Positions 1 through 5,917 of a stretch of DNA of 8,511 bases are shown here, one piece after another. The notes beneath the pieces were generated by a model. That model was given only the letters and a program-made list of their open reading frames with translations, did not search any database and was not told the DNA's origin. Numbering within the stretch: position 1 is the first letter of the stretch; each line of letters starts with the position of its first letter. A program made the translations under genes and the position numbers. The stretch comes from Thermoplasmata archaeon (GTDB taxonomy: Archaea > Thermoplasmatota > E2 > DHVEG-1). The stretch lies in assembly GCA_003649845.1 (NCBI GenBank), contig QMTB01000052.1, forward strand, positions 1 through 8,511, in the 5' to 3' direction.

Positions 1-18
1 TATCCTTTGTAAAAAACA

Positions 19-50
19 TGTTTCCATCCCATCCATGAGGATGAAAAACA
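19..50. repeat. Imperfect stem-loop in the left-edge non-coding stretch
   Basis: CATCC occurs twice in tandem (25-29 and 30-34) and is followed by GGATG (39-43). Either copy can pair with it. With the first copy the stem extends imperfectly outward through TGTTT (19-23) against AAACA (46-50). It could be the 3' end signal of a gene lying left of the window, or chance. No confident gene is visible in 1-146. Frames 2 and 3 on the plus strand stay open only to 64 and 38. Confidence 0.25.
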
Positions 51-115
51 CTGTTCAAAGATAAGTTATTTTCTCCTGAATTCTAAAAAGTGCAAAAGTC
101 TTGCTGTTAAATAAA

Positions 116-125
116 TTTAAAAATA
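116..125 (+). promoter_or_regulatory. TATA box of the GH113 hydrolase gene (leaderless start predicted)
   Basis: The sequence TTTAAAAATA lies in an A/T-rich patch and is centred about 26 bp before the ATG at 147. Archaeal TATA boxes are usually centred about 25-27 bp upstream of the transcription start, so transcription should begin at or next to the start codon and give a leaderless mRNA. No Shine-Dalgarno site precedes the ATG, which agrees with this. Confidence 0.5.
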
Positions 126-146
126 AGATGGGTTATAACTTGTATT

Positions 147-2264
147 ATGAGATTCATAAAGATTCTATTAGCGTTAATCTTAATTTTATCACCTAGTTTA
201 ACATGGATTTCTATAACTAATAGTAGTTGTATTAATAGATTTATCGAGAAAGACCTAGTTTATATACTACCATATGAGATTTGTAGAGATTATTGGTATA
301 AAACATATGGGGATAGAATATACTATTATGTTTATGAGAATCTATCAGATGACCAAAACTATATAAACAGAGATTTCAACTATATTTCTAGTTTTTATGA
401 TAAAATAATTGTTGTTATACCAGCTGATGACACATTACAATTCCTATTGAATCTAAAGATCATTGATAGCCTAGCTGGGAGAAATAACCTTAAGGTTATA
501 TATGCTATATTCCCCAAGGAAAAATATGGTAGAGAGGATACCTATCTAGATAACAATAGTGAGATGCATGGCCTAGTTCTACAGAATCTAGAATTTCTAA
601 ATAATTTATCAAACACCAGTAAAATAGCAGTATGGTATGGATGGAGCTATAGATGTAATCCAAAAGATATAGTGGATTTCTATTATTCACTACCATCTGA
701 AATCAGAGAGAAATACGCTATCTGGCTTGATGAAGAATATACTACTAGATTAACAAAATTATATGAAGAAGGTTTACCGAAAGATACCTTAGTTATAACA
801 GAGGCTTATTCTAGAAACCTAATCGATGAAATCTCTGATAGATATGTAAATCAACTACTTATAACAGGCTATGAAGATGCTACATCTGTAGATGACTGGC
901 GCACTCATATTGAGGAACTACTATCGATTTGTAAAACCAATAGAGTAGGTATATGGATTTATTATGATAAAAACGATGGATCTGGAGAAAACTATACTGC
1001 TTATATAAATAATAGATTAACAGGTTTTTGCAAAAACCTGCAGAAAGGTTTTTCATATGCAGCATGGTGGAATGATACATTATTACAAAATACTTCTGAT
1101 GATTCTCTAGAAAATCTAAGAAACACTGGTACAGAATGGGTTTCCCTAATCCCAACATGGTATCAAGATACTGTTCATTCTACGGATATCAGAATGGATG
1201 AAAATAGAACTCCTAGTGATGAATCTATTATACATGTTATTGAAAAAATTCATGATCTTGGTATGCATGTTATGCTTAAACCCCATATAGATCCATCTAA
1301 TGATGAATGGCGTGGATTCATAGAGTTTAATAGTGAAGATGAATGGCATATTTGGTTTAACAGCTATAAAAATTTTATATCACATTATCTCAAGATTGCC
1401 AATGAGTATAATGTAGAGCAATTCTGTATAGGATGCGAATTGGTAAAAACAACTAATAGAAGGGAATGGTATGATATCATAAAAATGGTTAGAGAGAATT
1501 TCTCTGGAAATATTACATATGCTGCTGATTGGAGTAACTATATGAATATACCTTTTTGGGATAAACTAGATTTTATAGGAATAGATGGATATTTTCAGCT
1601 TACTAATAAAACAGAGCCTTCTTTAGAAGAATTATTGAAAGGTTGGAGTAAATGGAAGAGAGATATAGAAAAATTATATAATACTACTGGTAAACCTATT
1701 ATATTTACAGAGATAGGCTATAGAAGTATCGATGGTTGCAATATAGATCCTTGGAATTGGCAACGTAGAGGAAGGGTTGATCTACAAGAACAGAGAGATT
1801 GTTATCAAGCTGTCTTTGAAACTTTTTGGAGGGAAGAATGGTTTAATGGCATATATTGGTGGATGTGGTATCCAGATTCAACAGTTGGAGGAGCAATGGA
1901 TACATCTTATACACCTTACGGTAAACCTGCTGAAAGGATTCTAAAAGATTATTATAGTAATTTCTCTATTAATATAGTTAAACCTAGAATAGGTTACCTC
2001 TATCTATTTGGAGAAGAAATGGCAGCTATACCTAGTAAAACTATTATCATAGGTAGTATAACAGTTGAAGTTGAGATATCCAAGGAGGTAGATAAAATAG
2101 AATTCTACATCGATGATGAACTCAAATATATAGATGAACAGGAACCCTATCAATGGATGTGGAATGAAAATATAATTGGAACCCATGAATTAAAGGTTAT
2201 AGCATATGATTCAATGGGAGACAACAGTGAAGATAAACAGAGTCTATGGATTATAAATCTCTAA
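147..2264 (+). CDS. Secreted glycoside hydrolase, GH113-like TIM barrel, with novel N-terminal region and C-terminal Ig-like domain
   Basis: This 705-residue protein is predicted to be exported. Residues 1-23 have a basic start (RFIK) and a hydrophobic core typical of a signal peptide. Residues about 30-298 match no family I recognise. Residues about 300-605 look like a GH113 (beta-mannanase-type) barrel: GFSYAAWWND at the start, WVSLIPTWYQD (331-341), LKPHID (377-382), GCEL with probable acid/base Glu431, and FTEIGY with probable nucleophile Glu522. Residues about 630-705 resemble a bacterial Ig-like domain (FYIDD, HELKVIAYDSMG). I see 14 N-x-S/T sequons and nine cysteines after the signal peptide, which suits a glycosylated, disulfide-containing surface protein. 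No C-terminal membrane anchor is visible, and Cys28 lacks a convincing lipobox. The family and catalytic residues are recognised by motif. The substrate (beta-mannan or another glycan) is inferred. The start is supported by the signal peptide and the TATA box 26 bp upstream. Confidence 0.85.
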   Translation: MRFIKILLALILILSPSLTWISITNSSCINRFIEKDLVYILPYEICRDYWYKTYGDRIYYYVYENLSDDQNYINRDFNYISSFYDKIIVVIPADDTLQFLLNLKIIDSLAGRNNLKVIYAIFPKEKYGREDTYLDNNSEMHGLVLQNLEFLNNLSNTSKIAVWYGWSYRCNPKDIVDFYYSLPSEIREKYAIWLDEEYTTRLTKLYEEGLPKDTLVITEAYSRNLIDEISDRYVNQLLITGYEDATSVDDWRTHIEELLSICKTNRVGIWIYYDKNDGSGENYTAYINNRLTGFCKNLQKGFSYAAWWNDTLLQNTSDDSLENLRNTGTEWVSLIPTWYQDTVHSTDIRMDENRTPSDESIIHVIEKIHDLGMHVMLKPHIDPSNDEWRGFIEFNSEDEWHIWFNSYKNFISHYLKIANEYNVEQFCIGCELVKTTNRREWYDIIKMVRENFSGNITYAADWSNYMNIPFWDKLDFIGIDGYFQLTNKTEPSLEELLKGWSKWKRDIEKLYNTTGKPIIFTEIGYRSIDGCNIDPWNWQRRGRVDLQEQRDCYQAVFETFWREEWFNGIYWWMWYPDSTVGGAMDTSYTPYGKPAERILKDYYSNFSINIVKPRIGYLYLFGEEMAAIPSKTIIIGSITVEVEISKEVDKIEFYIDDELKYIDEQEPYQWMWNENIIGTHELKVIAYDSMGDNSEDKQSLWIINL
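1021..1040. repeat. 20-bp perfect palindrome inside the GH113 gene
   Basis: The arm CAGGTTTTTG is followed directly by its exact reverse complement CAAAAACCTG, with no spacer. An additional copy of AGGTTTTT follows at 1046-1053. The palindrome encodes residues 292-298, at the junction between the uncharacterised N-terminal region and the GH113 barrel. It may be chance, a protein-binding site, or a trace of a past rearrangement joining the two parts. Confidence 0.9.
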
Positions 2265-2265
2265 A

Positions 2266-2300
2266 ACAATCCCTCTTTCTACCTAATAGAGGAAAATTGT
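2266..2300 (+). terminator. Possible hairpin downstream of the GH113 gene
   Basis: Two nested stems lie just past the stop codon: outer ACAAT (2266-2270) with ATTGT (2296-2300), and inner CCTCT (2272-2276) with AGAGG (2288-2292). They are separated by one unpaired base on one side and three on the other. There is no strong T-run after it, so this may be a 3' processing or stabilising hairpin and not a true terminator. Confidence 0.3.
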
Positions 2301-2315
2301 ATAATAACGGATAGT

Positions 2316-2336
2316 AAACTAATTATATGATAGTTT
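2316..2336. promoter_or_regulatory. Candidate topA promoter region: inverted repeat around a TATA-like element
   Basis: AAACTA (2316-2321) and TAGTTT (2331-2336) are perfect inverted repeats flanking ATTATATGA. The TTATAT in the loop is centred near 2327. If it were the TATA box, transcription would start near 2353 and leave a leader of about 19 bases before the ATG at 2372, containing a weak AGGA (2361-2364). The flanking repeat could be a regulator site. The rival TATA-like element at 2349-2362 is listed separately. Confidence 0.3.
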
Positions 2337-2348
2337 GATGTTGTTCAA

Positions 2349-2362
2349 CGAAAATTTAAAAG
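2349..2362 (+). promoter_or_regulatory. Strong BRE/TATA-like motif too close to the topA start
   Basis: CGAAAA followed by TTTAAAAG resembles a good archaeal BRE plus TATA box. Its centre is only about 13 bp before the topA ATG. A start 25-26 bp downstream would fall near 2384, inside the gene and just past an in-frame GTG at 2381. Either the box is not used for topA, or spacing is unusual, or translation starts later than the conserved N-terminus suggests. Confidence 0.3.
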
Positions 2363-2371
2363 GAAAAAACA

Positions 2372-4399
2372 ATGAAACTGGTGATATGTGAGAAGAATAT
2401 CGCGGCTAGGAGAATAGCTTACATTCTATCAGGTAGGAATCTTAGAAATAAGAAGATAGGTTCTGTACCGGTTTATGAGTTTACGAAAGATGGAGAAACA
2501 TGGGTTGTAATAGGTTTAAAGGGACATATCGTCGATGTTGATTATCCTTCCTCTTATAGTCGATGGTGGGCTATAACACCTAGAAAACTTATAGAGATAC
2601 AACCTGAGAAGAAGGTTAGTGAGAAGAAGATTGCTACTGCATTAAAAAAGATAGTGAAGGAATATCCTTTTCTCATTGTTGCAACAGATTTTGATAGAGA
2701 AGGGGAACTTATAGGTGTAGAAGTTGTTGAATTAATTAGGGGTTATAATTCAAAACTCTCAGATGTTAAAAGAGCTCGTTTCAGTGCAATTACACCTAAT
2801 GAGATTAAAAAGGCTTTTGAAAAACTCGTAGATATAGATTATAATTTATCGCAGTCAGGAGAAGCAAGACGAATTATAGACCTAGTATGGGGTGCTGTTC
2901 TAACTCGTTTTATCTCCCTAACTACTAATAAAGTTGGAAAAGATTTCCTATCAATAGGGAGAGTGCAATCCCCTACTCTAGCTTTACTTGTTGAGAGAGA
3001 GAAGGAGATACAATCTTTTAAACCAACACCGTTCTGGCGTATAATAGCGAGACTTAAAAAAGAAGCGATATTTGAAGCATTTCATACTGTTGATAAATTT
3101 TGGGATAAAGAAGAAGTTACTAGAATCTATGAGAAAATCAAAGATTCTTCTATTGCTAAAGTTAAAAAAATAGAGAAGAAAACATATAGAGAAACACCAC
3201 CTGCGCCATTTAACACTACTACATTCTTACAGGCAGCATCATCAATAGGTGTATCTGCTCAACAAGCTATGAATATCGCAGAGGAACTCTATATGAATGG
3301 TTTAATATCTTATCCTAGGACAGATAACACTGTCTATCCATCCTCGCTTAATCTCCATTCCATTGTTAAAAAACTCAAATCCTCACCTTTCTCTAAGGAA
3401 GCAGAGTTTACCTTAACTAACATGCGTAAAACACCTACAAGGGGTAAAAAATATGCTACAGATCATCCTCCTATACATCCTGTAGATGCACCATCTATAG
3501 AGTTAACAGGTAATAAAAAGAAGATATACGAACTTATAGTACGTAGATTCCTAGCAACTCTTACAAAAGATGCTACATCAGAACATACCAAAGTACTACT
3601 AGATATATCAGGTGAGGAATTTCAAACTAAAGGCTATAGAATTATTGAACCACAATGGCGTAGCATATATTTCTATGGTAAACCAAAAGAAATTATTATA
3701 CCAGATTTATCGGAAGGAGAAGATATCAAAGTAACTAGTATTAAACTACATGAAGATCAAACGAAACCACCTCATCGATACACACAAGGTTCTCTTATAG
3801 CTAAGATGGAAGAACTATCTCTTGGTACAAAATCAACTAGACATGAGATAATCCATAAACTCTATCAACGTAGATATATAACACTTTCACCTCTAGCTCC
3901 TACTCCAATTGGTATAGCAGTAATTGAAGCTATGGGTGATTGTGATTGCATTAAACCAAAGATGACAGCTGAACTTGAAAAAGATATGAATCTCATAGCA
4001 GAAGGTAAAAAAACATTAGATGAAACAGTCAGAGAATCAAGAGAAATGCTTATAAAAGTCATGGAAACACTTGAAAAAAATAAAGCCGATATAAGAAAAA
4101 ATATAAGAGAAGCTGATAGAAAACAAAATATAATAGGTAAATGTCCTAACTGCAGTGGAGACCTTATAATCAGGAGATCTAAAAACGGTAAAAGATTCAT
4201 AGGCTGCACAGAGTATCCAAAATGTACAACTACCTATCCTCTACCACAGAAAGGTACAATTATTAAAACAGATAAAACATGTAGTTATTCTAAAACACCT
4301 ATAATAAAAATAAGGATGAAAGGTAGAAAAATCTGGGAAACATGCTTAGATCCAAACTGTGAGATACATAGAATCAACAACAATAAAAAAGATAAATAG
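2372..4399 (+). CDS. topA: DNA topoisomerase I (archaeal type IA)
   Basis: Type IA topoisomerases relax negatively supercoiled DNA by transient single-strand cleavage through a 5'-phosphotyrosine. The 675-residue product has the complete core. The Toprim domain has Glu7 in ICEKN and the acidic triad in TDFDREGE (Asp106, Asp108, Glu110). Later come GRVQSPTLALLV (197-207) and the catalytic Tyr314 in ISYPRTD. The C-terminus carries a zinc finger with CPNC (Cys591, Cys594), Cys612 and Cys618, then a second, degenerate ribbon with Cys637, Cys658 and Cys663 in which the usual partner of Cys637 appears to be Ser640. Length and N-terminus (MKLVICEKN, AARRIAYILS) fit archaeal TopA. There is no helicase domain, so it is not reverse gyrase. 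The ATG at 2372 is chosen because it preserves the conserved N-terminus, although the nearest TATA-like box is oddly placed. The gene converges on mtnA with a 6-bp gap. Confidence 0.97.
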   Translation: MKLVICEKNIAARRIAYILSGRNLRNKKIGSVPVYEFTKDGETWVVIGLKGHIVDVDYPSSYSRWWAITPRKLIEIQPEKKVSEKKIATALKKIVKEYPFLIVATDFDREGELIGVEVVELIRGYNSKLSDVKRARFSAITPNEIKKAFEKLVDIDYNLSQSGEARRIIDLVWGAVLTRFISLTTNKVGKDFLSIGRVQSPTLALLVEREKEIQSFKPTPFWRIIARLKKEAIFEAFHTVDKFWDKEEVTRIYEKIKDSSIAKVKKIEKKTYRETPPAPFNTTTFLQAASSIGVSAQQAMNIAEELYMNGLISYPRTDNTVYPSSLNLHSIVKKLKSSPFSKEAEFTLTNMRKTPTRGKKYATDHPPIHPVDAPSIELTGNKKKIYELIVRRFLATLTKDATSEHTKVLLDISGEEFQTKGYRIIEPQWRSIYFYGKPKEIIIPDLSEGEDIKVTSIKLHEDQTKPPHRYTQGSLIAKMEELSLGTKSTRHEIIHKLYQRRYITLSPLAPTPIGIAVIEAMGDCDCIKPKMTAELEKDMNLIAEGKKTLDETVRESREMLIKVMETLEKNKADIRKNIREADRKQNIIGKCPNCSGDLIIRRSKNGKRFIGCTEYPKCTTTYPLPQKGTIIKTDKTCSYSKTPIIKIRMKGRKIWETCLDPNCEIHRINNNKKDK

Positions 4400-4427
4400 A
4401 TTATTTTATAATTCATCTCTATTTTTT
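4385..4427. terminator. Back-to-back T-rich 3' ends of topA and mtnA
   Basis: The convergent stop codons are separated by 6 bp (4400-4405). On the plus strand a T-rich stretch follows topA, including a T6 run at 4422-4427 inside the end of mtnA. On the minus strand a T6 run at 4390-4385 follows mtnA, inside the end of topA. Archaeal termination commonly needs only T-rich tracts, so each transcript probably ends within the opposing gene. Confidence 0.45.
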
Positions 4428-5368
4428 ATACCGTATTCTGTTATATAACCGGTTACATACCTCGCTGGAGTAACATCAAAAGCAGGGTTTCTAACTGAAA
4501 CCCAATCAGGCATAATCTTTGTACCATGGATAGCTTTAATCTCCATGGGATCTCTCTCCTCAATGATTATCTCTTCCCCTGTTTCTATATTTGGATCAAA
4601 GGTGCTTTCTGGTGCAGCTACATAGAATGGTATACCGTTTTCTTTTGCAACAACAGCCTTCTCATATGTTCCAATTTTATTAGCGAAATCACCGTTTCTA
4701 GCTATACGATCTGCACCTACTATAACCATATCAATCTCTCCTTTCTCCATAAGGAAACCCGCTGCGTTATCAGCTATAAGTTTACATGGTATACCCTCAT
4801 TTCTAAGTTCCCATATAGTTAACAAACCTTGCATTCTAGGTCTAGTTTCATCTGCATATACCTCAAATTTTTTCCCATTACGCCAAGCTATTCTAAATGG
4901 TGCAAGAGCGGTTCCATAATCAATAGTTGCAAGTGCACCAGCATTACAATGTGTTAATATATGCATGTCATTTTCAATTAGATCTGAGCCATATAAACCG
5001 ATTTTATAGCATCTATCTATACAACCCTTAGCATATTTATCAGCTGTTTCCAATGGATCTCTACCATCTTCAAAGGCTTCTAACATAACATCAATAGCAT
5101 GGAATAGATCATATGCCGTTGGTCTAGTTTTCCTTAAAACCTCAGCTGTTTCCTCTATGTTATCCCAACCTATAACCATACCATAAGCAGCTGCTACTCC
5201 GATAGCAGGTGCACCTCTAATAACCATATCTTTAATAGCAAATGCTACATCATCAACAGTTTCAGCAGTGAAAACCTCGTAGTTAAAAGGTAGTTTACGT
5301 TGATCTATCATATAGAGCTTGCCTTCTTTAAACCATAATGCTCTTTGTTCTCTACCATCAACCATCAT
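4406..5368 (-). CDS. mtnA: S-methyl-5-thioribose-1-phosphate isomerase
   Basis: MtnA interconverts 5-methylthioribose-1-phosphate and 5-methylthioribulose-1-phosphate in salvage of methylthioadenosine. The protein belongs to the eIF2B-alpha-like isomerase fold. Numbered from the upstream GTG at 5377, it shows IDQRKLP (24-30), MVIRGAPAIGVAAAYG (51-66), HCNAG with catalytic Cys144, ADETRPRMQG, LIADNAAGFLM, VGADRIARNGD with catalytic Asp223, ANKIGTYEKA and NPAFDVTPARYVT. QG-LLTIWEL seems one residue shorter than the QGARLTAWEL I remember, and FLM replaces the more usual HLM. Two starts compete: GTG at 5377 (323 residues) and ATG at 5368 (320 residues). I prefer the ATG because AGGTG lies 6 bases before it and it overlaps the upstream TGA stop as ATGA, indicating translational coupling. 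The related ribose-1,5-bisphosphate isomerase is less likely given the MtnA-type motifs. Confidence 0.93.
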   Translation of the reverse strand: MMVDGREQRALWFKEGKLYMIDQRKLPFNYEVFTAETVDDVAFAIKDMVIRGAPAIGVAAAYGMVIGWDNIEETAEVLRKTRPTAYDLFHAIDVMLEAFEDGRDPLETADKYAKGCIDRCYKIGLYGSDLIENDMHILTHCNAGALATIDYGTALAPFRIAWRNGKKFEVYADETRPRMQGLLTIWELRNEGIPCKLIADNAAGFLMEKGEIDMVIVGADRIARNGDFANKIGTYEKAVVAKENGIPFYVAAPESTFDPNIETGEEIIIEERDPMEIKAIHGTKIMPDWVSVRNPAFDVTPARYVTGYITEYGIKNRDEL

Positions 5369-5874
5369 ACTATCCACCTTTCTCCAATTATATCTATAAT
5401 CTCCTCGGGTTTCCTTCCAGCAAATAGGATACTATTATCTTCTAACATAACCATTGATTCTCTACCAAGTTTCTCCAATACTTTTTTGATATAATCAAGA
5501 AAAACCTTCTTTTCAACATCTACTTTAGGTATATCTCCTCCTATATTACTACCAAAAATTTGAATAACCATATTTACATCCTCTCTTACATTATGAATCA
5601 TCCAGTGAATGGGAGTTTCACTAGTAGGATTAACTCTACCTATAACTAGTAAAATATCTCTAAGCGGATTATAATCTACAACTTCAATGAAATCATCTTC
5701 TGAGTTGATTATAATACGTTTTCCAAAGCCTATACTTATCTTTATTGGAGAGGTTATATGATATTTTTCTCTAAGAAGATTAATGGTATCTGTAATAACA
5801 TCTGTAAGAGGATTTACAACTTTTTGTTTAGATAGAAAAACTGTGTTAAATTGCATTGTATCTGAGTTTATCAT
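5365..5874 (-). CDS. Class II aldolase/adducin-fold protein lacking the zinc ligands
   Basis: This 169-residue protein resembles class II aldolase/adducin domains. DYNPLRDILLVIGR (67-80) followed by PTSETPIHW (83-91) and REDVNMVIQIF (97-107) aligns by eye with the family pattern YDP, PSSE-P-H and RPDV-AVVHTH. The C-terminal MLEDNSILFAGRKPEEIIDI (143-162) corresponds to LL-NHGV-A-G-EEA. The three zinc histidines appear replaced: HxH is Gln105-Ile-Phe107 and the NHG histidine is Asn147. The family glutamate in SSE is retained as Glu86. At 169 residues it is also shorter than typical members (about 200-220). Metal-dependent aldolase or dehydratase chemistry therefore looks unlikely. The gene overlaps mtnA as ATGA, so a role with MtnA in methylthioribulose-phosphate metabolism, perhaps structural, regulatory or ligand-binding, is inferred. 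The start at 5874 is supported by a TATA-like box; ATG at 5856 is a possible alternative. The fold call is fairly secure, the function unknown. Confidence 0.75.
   Translation of the reverse strand: MINSDTMQFNTVFLSKQKVVNPLTDVITDTINLLREKYHITSPIKISIGFGKRIIINSEDDFIEVVDYNPLRDILLVIGRVNPTSETPIHWMIHNVREDVNMVIQIFGSNIGGDIPKVDVEKKVFLDYIKKVLEKLGRESMVMLEDNSILFAGRKPEEIIDIIGERWIV
5375..5379 (-). promoter_or_regulatory. Ribosome binding site of mtnA
   Basis: AGGTG on the minus strand lies 6 bases before the ATG at 5368 and inside the last codons of the upstream gene. It matches the archaeal anti-Shine-Dalgarno core. The in-frame GTG at 5377 is itself part of this motif, which argues against that GTG being the start. 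Confidence 0.6.
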
Positions 5875-5892
5875 AACTGTTTATCATTCAAA

Positions 5893-5903
5893 GGATAAAT
5901 TAA
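5893..5903 (-). promoter_or_regulatory. TATA-like box of the aldolase-fold/mtnA unit
   Basis: TTAATTTATCC on the minus strand lies in the 43-bp gap after the permease gene, preceded by an A-rich GGAAAAA stretch that could act as BRE. Its centre is about 24-25 bp before the ATG at 5874, which predicts a leaderless mRNA. No clear terminator separates the permease from this unit, so readthrough from upstream is also possible. Confidence 0.4.
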
Positions 5904-5917
5904 TTTTTCCTAATAGT

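Noticed and set aside
1..36. Possible leftward gene starting at 36 (MDGMETCFLQRI running off the edge) with an AACTTATC-like box about 26 bp upstream
   Set aside because: Only 12 codons are visible and the TATA match is weak. It fits the local leaderless pattern but cannot be supported.
38..80. Possible C/D box guide RNA (GAGGATGA near 38-44 and CTGA at 76-79)
   Set aside because: The C box does not match RTGATGA, no internal D'/C' pair is present, and spacing alone is not evidence.
880..1158. 92-codon open frame on the minus strand inside the GH113 gene (and shorter ones at 505-696, 1146-1349, 2004-2186)
   Set aside because: These are shadows of a long conserved gene, with compositions expected from antisense AT-rich sequence and no recognisable domain.
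3865..4209. 114-codon open frame on the minus strand inside topA
   Set aside because: It lies antisense to the conserved end of a well-supported gene, has low-complexity Ser/Phe/Leu-rich content with no family resemblance, and shows no promoter or ribosome site.
4526..4822. 98-codon open frame on the plus strand inside mtnA
   Set aside because: It lies antisense to conserved MtnA motifs and is rich in Phe, Tyr, Ser and Cys with no family resemblance.
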